Source of the DNA: DASQPR01 sp963724705
Lineage (GTDB): Bacteria > Actinomycetota > Actinomycetes > Mycobacteriales > Micromonosporaceae
DNA: 64,000 nt
NCBI GenBank assembly: GCA_963724705.1
Contig: CAVRVS010000007.1
Span: 372,001 to 436,000 of the forward strand
Direction: 5' to 3'
The notes under the pieces were generated by a model. That model saw only the letters and a program-made list of their open reading frames with translations, was not told the origin of the DNA and did no database searches. This document shows, in pieces, positions 29,441 to 38,674 of the stretch (within the stretch, counting starts at the first letter, position 1; every line of letters starts with the position of its first letter). Position numbers and translations under genes: made by a program.

Positions 29441-29963
29441 GCCTCGCGCAGTTCCTCGATCTCGTCGGCGCAACCCATGACGGCGCAGATCTCGGCGGTG
29501 ATGTCGGCCGGCATCATGCCCTCGTGCGCGCACAGTTCGAGCAGATGGTGGGCTGGCACCCCGAGATCGGCCAACAGGTCGGCGTCGCCGACGGGGTCGG
29601 CGTCCGGCTCGACGGCCGACCGCGGCTGCGGGTCCTCGTCGATCTCGACCTCGCTGCCCTCGGTCACGTCCTCGATCTCGAGCACCGGCTCCTCGATGTC
29701 TCCGAGCAGCAGCGCACCGAGGCGGCTCTCCTGGCCGAAGACCTTGTCGGAGCCGAAGACGCGCAGATCCTCGCCATCGTCGAGGCGGAGGATGACGAGG
29801 TAGACGTCGTCGGATTCGACGAACATGATCGACACGTCGGCATCGTTGTCAACGTCTCGCAGGCGGTCGGCGACCTCTTCGATGTCGGCGGCACCGTGAG
29901 ATCCACCTCAGCCGATGACCAGCCCTTGGGACCGCGAACCACAGCGGCGGCGAAATAGGACAC
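29437..29963 (-). CDS. tRNA adenosine deaminase-associated protein (one frame break)
   Basis: A small acidic protein typically encoded directly upstream of tadA in actinobacteria, as here. The N-terminus SYFAAAVVRGPKGWSSAEVD and the body ADVSIMFVESDDVYLVILRL, then DGEDLRVFGSDK, lie in two frames joined near 29895 (LT before GAADIEEVADRLRDVDNDA), consistent with one lost base. About 175 residues once joined. The C-terminus ICAVMGCADEIEELREA overlaps the tadA start. The start is a GTG at 29963. The biochemical role of the family is not established. Confidence 0.8.
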
Positions 29964-30374
29964 GGTTCCCCCGGTCGGTGCGACAGTGACATGGCGCCTC
30001 GCGGCTGCGCTACGCGTCGGCGCCGGTTACGCGTGACGCTATCCAATTGGACGTCATGTTGCTGTCCAACGCGAGCGTTGTGTCCGAACGATCACACGCT
30101 CGGTGCGTCAACTGGCGAGACGTCGCCGATTGTCGACCAGTTCGCGGATGCGGACCATGCGTGCCCGCTGAGGCTGCATGCGAATTCGCTGCGCGGCTGA
30201 GTCGGCGTATTCGGCCAGAACGTATAGGCGACGACGACGACGATCGGGGTCGAGCCGGGGAAGCGGAGTCGACATAGAAATGAGACTGACCAATGTCTTC
30301 TCGCACGTCAAGGCCGACCTCGGCGCGCAACCAGGCGACTACGTGACGTGAATTCACGTTCACGACAGGTCATC
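29964..30374. other. intergenic region with a doubtful small frame
   Basis: A leftward ATG at 30363 opens MNVNSRHVVAWLRAEVGLDV then REDIGQSHFYVDSA. A different frame from about 30265 continues RRRLYVLAEYADSAAQRIRM and stops at 30108. Joined by one indel this would be an 85-residue protein, but no family is recognisable and no ribosome binding site is clear. Otherwise nothing is seen. Confidence 0.25.
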
Positions 30375-31124
30375 TCACCACAGCAGCCAGTGACCGCCGA
30401 CCCAGTGCGTGACGACCACGCTCATCGCAATCGCGAGCCCGACTCCGGTCGACATTGCCGCGCCCGCGGCGACGCCCCGGTCCCCCGAACGGGCGAGCAC
30501 GGCGGCGGCGGCCCAACCGGCCAGCGCCGCCCCGATCGTCCACCAGCAGTAGCTTCGAGCGCTGTGGCCGAGGAGGCCGAACAGCAGCATCCACACGACG
30601 CCGGCAACCGCACCAACCACGACCGAGCCGGGTCGGGCCGGGAGCGGTTCCCGGTAGATCGGCCGCAGCGAACGCGTACGGCGTCCATCCCTTGTTCGAC
30701 CCGGATTCGAGCCGACCGATCCCGAGCCGGGTGCCCCCGGGCCGAATGCGGCCGGACCGAACGACGCCGGACCGTGCGCCGACGATGTCGGCGCGAGCGC
30801 CCGCCACGGCGCTCCGGATGACGGCGGCGCCGAAGACGGCGGCGCCGAGGCTGGTAGCGGCGAGGACGGTGGCGCCGAAGCCGGTGCCTGCCACGCCGAC
30901 GGGACTTGCGGCCAGCCGGGTGGCGGCGCGGGCGGGCCGGCATATGGCGGACCATCGCGACCAGCATCGGCGGCCGGTCGGCCGTCGCCGGCGTACGGCG
31001 CCGGACCCGGGCTCGGCGACGCGGCGACCATCGGGTATCCGCCCGGGGACAGCGGTGATCCGGGCGCCCGCGGGGCGGCCGCGGGTCGCGGACGACCAGG
31101 CTCCGGAACGGGTACGTCGGTCAC
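30375..31124 (-). CDS. proline-rich protein with C-terminal membrane helices
   Basis: 249 residues. The N-terminal 150 are Pro/Ala/Ser-rich (repeated ASAPPSS-type stretches) and presumably disordered. The C-terminal 90 form three transmembrane helices (VVVGAVAGVVWMLLFGLLGH, CWWTIGAALAGWAAAAVLA, STGVGLAIAMSVVVTHW). The GTG at 31124 has GGAGG seven bases upstream. It is divergent from tyrA across 147 bases that should hold both promoters. The family is unknown. Confidence 0.6.
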   Translation of the reverse strand: MTDVPVPEPGRPRPAAAPRAPGSPLSPGGYPMVAASPSPGPAPYAGDGRPAADAGRDGPPYAGPPAPPPGWPQVPSAWQAPASAPPSSPLPASAPPSSAPPSSGAPWRALAPTSSAHGPASFGPAAFGPGAPGSGSVGSNPGRTRDGRRTRSLRPIYREPLPARPGSVVVGAVAGVVWMLLFGLLGHSARSYCWWTIGAALAGWAAAAVLARSGDRGVAAGAAMSTGVGLAIAMSVVVTHWVGGHWLLW

Positions 31125-31271
31125 TCGCCACCTCCACCCAAAGCGTAACGAGCCCACCGCCCCGGCGGACCGGCAACGGCACACGGAACCGACCGACGTA
31201 GATTGTGATCGCGCCGGGCCGGCCGCAACCCGTGCACCAGCGGCCGGGCGCAGGGTGGAGGTGGAGCAGCC

Positions 31272-32264
31272 ATGCGTATTGCCGTGATCGGCCTGGGCCT
31301 CATCGGCGGATCGGTGCTGCGAGCCATCGCCGCCGCCGGCCACGAAACGTACGGCTACGACGCCGATCCGGCCACGCGGGCGATGGCACGTACGGCCGCC
31401 GGGGCGGCCCGACCCGCCCACCGCTGGCACATTTCGGCGTCGATCGCGGAGAGTGTCGCCGATGTCGAACTCGTTGTGCTGGCCGTACCGTGGCCGGCCG
31501 TAACCGGAGTGGTCGACGAGTTGGCCAACTGCGGCTACAGCGGCCTGATCACCGACGTCACGTCGGTGAAGGGACCGGTACGCGACGTCATCGTCGACCG
31601 CTGGCGGAGCTCGGGCATCGCGCTGGCCGGTTTCGTCGGCGGCCATCCGATGGCCGGCCGCGAGACATCCGGCTTCGCCGCGAGCGATCCGAAGCTGTTT
31701 CGCGGTGCGGCCTGGGCGCTGTGTCTGGAACCGGACGAGACACGGCTCGCCGACTGGCTCGAGGTGGCGACGCTGGCCACCTCGCTCGGCGCACGCGTGG
31801 TGCCGACGACCGCCGCCGAACACGACCGCGCGGTCGCCGCGATCTCCCATGTTCCGCATGTGTTGGCGGCGGCGCTGATGCGGGTCGCCGCGGACAACCC
31901 GCTCGCGCTCTCGTTGGGCGCCGGCTCGTTTCATGACGGTACGCGGGTGGCCGCGAGCCCAGCGGAACTCAGCGCGGCCATGTGCGGCGCGAATTCGGCC
32001 GCGGTGACGGCGTCGCTCGCGTCGATCGCGGAAGAGTTGGACGCGGCCGCCGATGCGCTGCACAGTGGTGACCCGATTGCCGCCCTCCGCAAGTGGTTCG
32101 CACCGGCCACGGCCGCCCGGCGGGCCTGGCCGCCGCCGCCGAGTCTGCCGGCCGAGTTGCCGGCCACCCCGGACGTGCTCGCGCGGCTCGGCCGGGCCGG
32201 CGGCTGGATTACCGACATCGCACGGGACCGGCGAACGGTCACGGCGGTCCGACCGGCCGAGTGA
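31272..32264 (+). CDS. tyrA: prephenate dehydrogenase
   Basis: Oxidatively decarboxylates prephenate to 4-hydroxyphenylpyruvate in tyrosine synthesis, or arogenate to tyrosine in some relatives. The Rossmann loop GLGLIGGS lies at residues 7-14. DVTSVKGPV, GGHPMAGRE and EHDRAVAAISHVPHVLA are the characteristic TyrA motifs. 330 residues, with a slightly extended C-terminus and no ACT domain. The ATG at 31272 is preceded by GGGTGGAGGTGG. A membrane protein and a PHP protein follow on the same strand after 71 bases. Confidence 0.93.
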   Translation: MRIAVIGLGLIGGSVLRAIAAAGHETYGYDADPATRAMARTAAGAARPAHRWHISASIAESVADVELVVLAVPWPAVTGVVDELANCGYSGLITDVTSVKGPVRDVIVDRWRSSGIALAGFVGGHPMAGRETSGFAASDPKLFRGAAWALCLEPDETRLADWLEVATLATSLGARVVPTTAAEHDRAVAAISHVPHVLAAALMRVAADNPLALSLGAGSFHDGTRVAASPAELSAAMCGANSAAVTASLASIAEELDAAADALHSGDPIAALRKWFAPATAARRAWPPPPSLPAELPATPDVLARLGRAGGWITDIARDRRTVTAVRPAE

Positions 32265-32335
32265 TCGGCCGACCGAACCGTCGGCGCGGCCCGGGCGGCG
32301 CGCCGGTCCAGCGCGCCTCAAGTAAGTTCGGTGGT

Positions 32336-32833
32336 ATGCACTTCGTTGGTGTGATGTGGCTCGGTCGAGCGACCGCCAGCACGGAGTCCACCGTGTCCCC
32401 GGCCTTGATACTGCCGCTTGTCGTGACGCTGCTCGTCATCGCGATGGTTGTCGCGATGGTCTACAGCAAAGCGCACGTCGACGTGATCGTCGACGGCACG
32501 ACAATCCACGTCCGACCCCGTGGCCTCGACGTGCTGTGGTGCCTGTCCTCCGGCGTGAGTGTCCCGGTCGGCGACGTCCTGAGCGCTCGGGCCGTGTCCC
32601 GGTCGACGCTGCCACGTCGCGGCTTGAAGCTGCCCGGCTCCAACATTCCCGGCATCATCACGGCCGGTTCGTACGGCACCGGCGACACCCGTACGTTCTG
32701 GGACGTACGGCGGGCCGACACTGTCGTCGCGATCACGTGCGCGGAAGGTTCGCCGTACCGGCAGATTGTGATCGAGGTCGACGACCCGCAGGCGACCGCG
32801 GACCGGCTACGCAGCCAGCTGGTGTCGCGATGA
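32336..32833 (+). CDS. single-pass membrane protein of unknown function
   Basis: 165 residues: a short lumenal or extracellular start, one strong transmembrane helix (ALILPLVVTLLVIAMVVAMVY), then a beta-rich soluble domain (DVIVDGTTIHVRPRGLDVLW, YGTGDTRTFWDVR, VVAITCAEGSPYRQIVIEVD) reminiscent of bacterial PH-like domains. The C-terminus overlaps the start of the PHP gene (ATGA), so the two are translationally coupled. The PH resemblance is a pattern judgement only. Confidence 0.6.
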   Translation: MHFVGVMWLGRATASTESTVSPALILPLVVTLLVIAMVVAMVYSKAHVDVIVDGTTIHVRPRGLDVLWCLSSGVSVPVGDVLSARAVSRSTLPRRGLKLPGSNIPGIITAGSYGTGDTRTFWDVRRADTVVAITCAEGSPYRQIVIEVDDPQATADRLRSQLVSR

Positions 32834-33906
32834 GCGACGCGCAAGCGGCCCCGGCCCGGGACGCCGCCGCGGACCTGCGGTCCATTGCCTTCCTGCTCGA
32901 ACGGGCCAACGAGTCCACCTATCGCGTGCGGTCATTCCGCGCCGCCGCGAAGACCGTCGCCGCGCTGCGTCCCGACGATCTGGCCGCTCGCGCCGCTGCC
33001 GGCACACTGGCCGAATTGCCCGGCGTCGGCGACGTCACGGCCCGATGCATCATCGAATCGCTGGCCGGCGAGGTGCCGGTCTATCTCCGCCGATTGCAGG
33101 CGACCGAAGGCAGCGACGTCGGCGAGGCCGCCCAAGCCCTGCGCGCCGCGCTGCGTGGCGACTGCCATCTGCATTCGGACTGGTCCGACGGCGGCTCGCC
33201 GATCGAGGAGATGGCGTTGGCCGCCGTGCACCTCGGCCACGAGTACATGGTGCTGACCGACCACTCGCCGCGGTTGACCGTCGCGCGCGGCCTCACCGCC
33301 GATCGGCTGCGCCAGCAGCTCGATCTCGTCGAAGCGATCAACGAGGAGCTGCCGGACGGATTCCGCATCCTGACCGGTATCGAGGTCGACATCAACGCCG
33401 ACGGCTCGCTCGACCAGACCGACGAGCTGCTCGGCCGGCTCGACGTGGTGGTCGGCTCGGTGCACAGCGGCCTGCGCGACGACGCGGACGTCATGACGCG
33501 CCGGATGCTCGCCGCTGTCACCAATCCGCACCTGGACATCCTCGGGCACTGTACGGGCCGGAAGGTCGCTGCCGCCGGAGCCGGCGACAAGGGGCATCGG
33601 GCCGGGCGTACGCGCCCGGAGAGCGCGTTCGACGCGGCCGCGGTGTTCGCCGCTTGCGTCGAGCACGACAAGGCAGTCGAGATCAACTCACGTCCGGATC
33701 GGTTGGACCCCCCGAAGCGCCTGTTGCGACAGGCACTCGAGGCGGGCTGCCGGTTCACGATCGACACCGATGCCCACGCGCCGGGCCAACTCGATTGGCT
33801 TGACAACGGGTGCACGCGCGCGGCGCTGTGCGGGGTGCCGGCCGATCGGATCGTGAACACCTGGTCGGCCGATGACGTCGTCGCGTGGGCCCGCGGCCAC
33901 GACTAG
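32830..33906 (+). CDS. PHP-domain phosphoesterase with a PolX-like helix-hairpin-helix N-terminus
   Basis: 358 residues. Residues 10-100 resemble the DNA-binding N-terminus of family X polymerases (LERANESTYRVRSFRAAAKT, LAELPGVGDVTARCIIE). The PHP metal-binding core follows: HLHSDWSDG, LTDHSPRL, GIEVDIN, GSVHSG, GHCTGR and IDTDAHAPG. The polymerase palm of bacterial PolX is absent. The domain pair suggests a DNA-end-processing 3'-phosphatase or exonuclease role, by family analogy. It starts at the ATG overlapping the previous stop. Confidence 0.88.
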   Translation: MSDAQAAPARDAAADLRSIAFLLERANESTYRVRSFRAAAKTVAALRPDDLAARAAAGTLAELPGVGDVTARCIIESLAGEVPVYLRRLQATEGSDVGEAAQALRAALRGDCHLHSDWSDGGSPIEEMALAAVHLGHEYMVLTDHSPRLTVARGLTADRLRQQLDLVEAINEELPDGFRILTGIEVDINADGSLDQTDELLGRLDVVVGSVHSGLRDDADVMTRRMLAAVTNPHLDILGHCTGRKVAAAGAGDKGHRAGRTRPESAFDAAAVFAACVEHDKAVEINSRPDRLDPPKRLLRQALEAGCRFTIDTDAHAPGQLDWLDNGCTRAALCGVPADRIVNTWSADDVVAWARGHD

Positions 33907-34005
33907 GGTTGGCGGCCGTTTGCGCTGGTCCGGCCGCCTCACGGCACAGTGATTCGCAATTCGGGGTGGACTGCGCCCGTTACCGGTCACGTAGGGTCTG
34001 ACCTC

Positions 34006-35694
34006 GTGGGACATATTGATGACATCGCCAACGACTACGTCGACGAGTGGGCGCCGCTCGACCCGCTCGGCGCGACCTACGTCGGCATCAGCGGGTACGA
34101 CGACCTGCTGACCGACATGTCGCCGGCCGGCTTCGCCGCCCTCGCCGACCTCGACCGCCGCACGCTCGCCGCGCTCGACCGCCGCGACGCCGGCCACCGA
34201 GCGCGAACGCGTCGCGAAGGAGGCGATGCAGGAGCGGCTCGGCGCTGGCCGTGGCGCGCTACGACGCCGGCGAGACCACCAGCGAGCTGAACGTGATCTC
34301 CAGCGGCGCTGCACAACATCCGCGGCGTCTTCGACCTGATGCCGCTGGCCGGCGACGAGGCCGCGGCGAACATCGCCGCCCGGCTGACGGCCATGCCGCA
34401 CGCGCTCGAGCAGTATCAAGCAGACGCTGCGCGAGGCGGCCGACGCCGGGCACGTCTCGTCCCGGCACCAGATGCTCGAGATCGCCAAGCAGTGCGACGT
34501 CTGGTCCGACCCGACCGGCGACAACTTCTATCCCGGCCTCGTCGAGCGGCGATCGCGGCCGGACCGAGTCGTCCGACGCGCTGGCCGCCGATCTCGACCG
34601 CGGTGCCGTCGCCGGCCGCGACGCCACGCTCGACTTCGCGGCGTTCCTCCGCGACGAGCTGGCCGCCAAGGGCGCCGACAAGGAGGCCGTCGGCCGGGAG
34701 CGCTACGCGCTGGCGTCGCAGTTCTTCCTCGGCGCCAAGATCGACCTCGACGAGACGTACGCCTGGGGCTTCGCCGAGCTGGCCCGGCTCGAATCCGAGA
34801 TGCGTAACGGTCGCGAACCAGATCGTGCCCGGCGGCACGGTCGACGACGCGGTCGCCGCGCTCGACGCCGAGCCGGCCCGCAACATCGCCGGCAAGGAGG
34901 CGTTCCGCGACTGGATGCAGGAGCTGGCCGACCAGGCGATCGCCGAGCTCAACGGCACCCACTTCGACATCCCGGAGCAGGTACGCCGGATCGAGTGCAT
35001 GCTCGCGCCGACCTCGGACGGCGGCATCTACTACACCGGCCCGAGCGAGGACTTCACGCCGACCGGGCCGGATGTGGTGGGCGGTGCCGGCCGGCATCAA
35101 CGAGTTCTCCACGTGGCGCGAGGTGACGACCGTCTACCACGAGGGCGCACCGGGTCATCACCTGCAGGTCGGGCAGACGGCCGTCCGGGCCGAGCTGCTC
35201 AACCGGTGGCAGCGACTGCTGTGCTGGGTGCTCCGGCCACGGCGAGGGCTGGGCGCTCTACTCCGAGCGCCTGATGGACGAGCTGGGCTACCTCGACGAT
35301 CCGGGCAACAAGCTCGGCATGCTCGACGGCCAGGCGTTCCGGGCCGCGCGCGTCGATCGTCGACATCGGCATGCACCTGGAGCTGGAGATCCCGAAGGAC
35401 AACCCGTTCGGCTTCCACCCGGGCGAGCGCTGGACGCCGGAACTCGGCTGGGAGTTCCTGCGGGCGCACTGCCGCATCCCGGACGAGAACCTGCGCTTCG
35501 AGCTCAACCGCTACCTCGGCTGGCCCGGGCAGGCGCCGTCGTACAAGGTCGGCGAGCGGATCTGGCTGCAGGCGCGCGACGACGCGAAGGCCCGCAAGGG
35601 CGCCGACTTCGATCTCAAGGCGTTCCACCGGGACGCGCTGAATCTCGGCTCGCTCGGCCTCGACCCGTTGAAGGCGGCGCTGGACCGGCTGTAG
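34006..35694 (+). CDS. DUF885 family metallohydrolase (nine frame breaks)
   Basis: DUF885 proteins are zinc-peptidase-like; the metal motif here is YHEGAPGHHLQ, with NEFSTWREVT just before it and HGEGWALYSERLMDELGYL after. Reassembled, the protein is about 560 residues, normal for the family. The text switches frame near 34190, 34237, 34307, 34417, 34547, 34808, 35073, 35232 and 35350. In every case deleting one base restores the family-like reading (for example RDA to ATERERVAKEAMQERL, and GP to MWWAVPAGINEFSTW). The start is a GTG at 34006. Nine same-direction indels with conserved sequence between them argue for sequencing error, not decay. Confidence 0.8.
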
Positions 35695-35730
35695 GACCGC
35701 GGATCGGCTGTCGGTCCTCGGATAGGCTCA

Positions 35731-35761
35731 ACGGGAGGCGTGCGGCGCGTACGCCTCCCGT
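35731..35761 (+). terminator. hairpin after the DUF885 gene
   Basis: ACGGGAGGCGT (35731-35741) pairs perfectly with ACGCCTCCCGT (35751-35761) around a nine-base loop, 37 bases after the DUF885 stop. No T-run. Confidence 0.7.
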
Positions 35762-35812
35762 GCCGACCGCGGCTGCCCCCACGCGTGGGCCAGACCGGTG
35801 TTCAATGACCGG

Positions 35813-36478
35813 ATGCAGCCTGACGACGCGCCCGAACCACCGGCGGTGTACGGCCGGCCGCACGACAACCGTGGCTATCCGGTTCCGGCGATCACGCCCT
35901 GGCGCGATGGTGTCCCGATGTTCGCCGCGACGAGTTCGGCCCGCACCCTGATCTGTGCGGTCGAACGGCGCTGCTCGATCTGCGGCACGCCATTCGGCAC
36001 CGACACCGTGTGGCGCGTCGTGGCGGCCGAGGAGGCGACCGCGATGATCACGGCGCTTGCCACCGACCAGACGTACGGCAACCGGGCCGGCACGGCCGAG
36101 GCCCCGGGCCACCTCGCGTGCATGCTGTACGCCGCGATGGTGTGCCCGTATCTCGCCCGCCCGAACGCCCGCCGCGGCGCCGACGTACGGATCGGGGACT
36201 TCACGGCCGCCCGAGGATCCGCACGGGGTGTACTCGACGGGATCGGTGGTGCCGTCGCCGGCTTCGAGACGTACGAGTTCGAGGTCAGCGACCAGGTCAC
36301 GTTCCGGTTCTCCGGGCTCGTGGCAGTGCGGCCACACCGCCTCGGCGCCGAACACCTTGCGGCGCTGCGGGATCTGCTCCGGGCCGCTGACAACCGCGTT
36401 GCGACGCCGAACGACTATCCGCCGTACCTGATGGCCGATGAGGTCGCGGCCGAGCGCCGGGCCGCGCAGTACCGCTGA
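35813..36478 (+). CDS. hypothetical protein with two Cys motifs
   Basis: 221 residues from the ATG at 35813; a GTG at 35798 is an alternative and neither has a good ribosome binding site. The protein is soluble. It has a knuckle-like CSICG near residue 54, and a histidine and two cysteines in GHLACMLYAAMVCPYLARPN, which together could bind a metal. The segment WRVVAAEEATAMI and a terminal NDYPPYLMADEVAAERRA suggest a folded conserved family, but I cannot name it. It lies alone between two hairpins. Confidence 0.65.
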   Translation: MQPDDAPEPPAVYGRPHDNRGYPVPAITPWRDGVPMFAATSSARTLICAVERRCSICGTPFGTDTVWRVVAAEEATAMITALATDQTYGNRAGTAEAPGHLACMLYAAMVCPYLARPNARRGADVRIGDFTAARGSARGVLDGIGGAVAGFETYEFEVSDQVTFRFSGLVAVRPHRLGAEHLAALRDLLRAADNRVATPNDYPPYLMADEVAAERRAAQYR

Positions 36479-36552
36479 GTGCACCCGCCCGCACCGCGCC
36501 CGCGCGCCGCACCCCCGCTCCGGCGACTCCCACCCGCACCAGACACGGAACG

Positions 36553-36589
36553 GCGCTGGCGACGAACGGTTACCGTTCGTCGCCAGCGC
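36553..36589. terminator. bidirectional hairpin between convergent genes
   Basis: A perfect 17-base stem (36553-36569 with 36573-36589) around TTA, between the hypothetical gene ending at 36478 and the lipoprotein gene ending at 36617. Confidence 0.85.
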
Positions 36590-36616
36590 TTGTTGCGTTG
36601 CCTTTCGAAGCGGCGC

Positions 36617-38579
36617 TTATTTCAGAGTCGGAAGGGTGCGCGACACTGCACCGGCCGGCCCGCTGACGGCGGCGGCCGCCGTGCTCAGCGTGGCGTCCGA
36701 TACCGAGGCGGGATCGCCGAAGGCGTAGACGCTGGCGATCGAGCCGGCCGACGTCGTGAGCCACTGCGCAGCCGCGGCACTGAGTCCGTGCTTCGGGTCG
36801 ACCAACAGGACCGGCGACCAGCTCTCCGCAGCGACCAATTGCATCTGCCACGAAGCGCTCGACACCAGCGCGACCGTCGTCGGACCACTTGAGTAGCTGC
36901 GAAGCGTCTGCAGCGACTCGGTTGCCGGATCGCTCGCGGACAGCTTCACAACTTTCACCGAGGGCCGGCCGGGCCACGATGCACCCACCGCGGCGGCCGC
37001 ATCGGCGCCGAGCGCGTACACCGTCGGCGTACCGTGCGCACCGCGCGCCATCGCGTTGAACGCCGTTCGCTGGGCGGCCGAGAGCGCCGGCCCGGGCACG
37101 AATAGCACCGGTGAATTCGTCGCCCGCACGACGTTCAAGTAGTCGGCGACGGCGGCCCGATCCCGCTCGGATACGACCAGTAGGTTCGGTGATCCGGCCA
37201 GACCATCGGGCGTCATGACGATTGGCGCGGACATGCGCTGCACGTCGTAGCCCATTGACAGAGACGGTAGTGGCGATCGACGCCGACACGTCGCCCACAA
37301 GCGTGACCGTGGTCTCTGGGGCCGGTCGAAGCACACGGGAGATCTCGGCCCGGACCCGCGGATCGAGCGTGCGTCCATGGACGAACAGCACCGGACCGGC
37401 CATTCCGGTCACGTCCAGAGCCGTAACCGCCGCGCCCGGGTCGTCGGTGTCGATGAGCGTTACGACGCCGGCGCCCGACTCCGGCCGACCAACCTGGTGA
37501 GCGGCGTCGATCCAGCGCGAACGCGAAAGGATGACCGCGGCGGCGATCGGGTCAGACGCGCCGAGGCGGAATGTCGTTGTCGCCGCGACCGGCCGATATG
37601 CCGGGGTGCCCGGCGTCTTCGACTCCACGCGCACCGGGTTTTTCGTTGCCGACTTCGGCTTCGCTGACACCGACTCGACGTCCTTGGCCGACCGGTACGC
37701 GATCCGGGTGCCATCTGGCGACCACGCCGGCGATGAGATGCCCTTGATGCCGAACGTGATCTGCACGGTGGCGCCGCCCTTGCCATTCACGATCGCCTCG
37801 ACGAACAACTGCCCGCCGCGCCCGATGAATGCGACACGCTTACCGTCGGGAGCCAACGCGGGCTGACTGCCTGCGCCGACCTTGACAGGAGACGGCTCAC
37901 GCTGGTTGCCGTCGAGGATCCAGACCTCGGATCCCTTGGGCCCCGCGTGTTGGTAAGCCAGGAGATCCAGCGCCAGGTCGCCGGGGGTAGCGCCCACCGT
38001 GGCGACCGCGCTCGGCGCGGTGTCGCCGTGCGACTCGATGCCGCCGAGCCAGTCGACCTGCTCCGTATCGGAGGCGATGCCGTTGCTGGACACGGTGACG
38101 AGGCGCCACACGCCGTCATGACCCCGTTCAGTGAATTCGATGGTGCTTCCGGCGGCGGCCCACGTCGGGTGGGCGCGCTTGACGCCCTTGTCGGTGCGGG
38201 TCAGGACGTGGACGTCGCCGCCGTCCGGCCGCGCCGTCGCGATGTTGCCGTTGCCGTCGACGTACGCCAATCGCGACCCGTCCGGCGCCCACGCGGCGTC
38301 GGTGACGGTTGACCCGAATCGCGCCGACTGTCCGGCGATCGTGACCGTCGCGGTGCCGTTTGTGATCGACGGTGCGCTGGCGTTCGCGTCGCCGTTGGCG
38401 TTGCCCGGAGCGGGTGCGTGCGCCGGCGTCGCGGACTGCGCGACCGGCTGAGCCGGCTCCGCCTTCTCCGTCGAAGGCGCGTCGCCGTGCCGGGCCGCCG
38501 ACGCGCAACCAGTGGCCGCGGCGAGTGTGGTGACCATGACGGCGGAAAGGATGTGGTGGCGGCGAAGCTTGCGGTTCAT
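36617..38579 (-). CDS. lipoprotein with a beta-propeller and cell-wall-binding repeat 2 domain (one frame break)
   Basis: The signal peptide ends in the lipobox ATGC and is followed by an Ala/Pro-rich linker. Residues of about 80-310 have propeller blades (AAWAPDGSRLAYVDGNGNI, SQPALAPDGKRVAFIGRGG, SSPAWSPDGTRIAYRS). From about residue 345 the text matches cell-wall-binding repeat 2 modules: AAAVILSRSRWIDAAHQV, AGPVLFVHGRTLDPRVRAEI, ETTVTLVGDVSASI, MGYDVQRMSAP. The frame breaks near 37258 inside that domain, one base from continuity. About 652 residues when joined. The ATG at 38579 has GGGGGA upstream. It is probably anchored both to lipid and to wall polymer; the partner is unknown. Confidence 0.75.
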
Positions 38580-38674
38580 GACGTGTCCCCCGAGGTGTTG
38601 GCCAGATCATCCAGCCGTCTGCCCACAAGGACGCCGCCCCGGCGAGGCAAGGTTGCCGGAGCGCCGGAGAATTC

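Noticed and set aside
34006..35694. Programmed frameshifting in the DUF885 gene
   Set aside because: Nine sites without a common slippery sequence, all fixed by deleting one base, fit sequencing error better.
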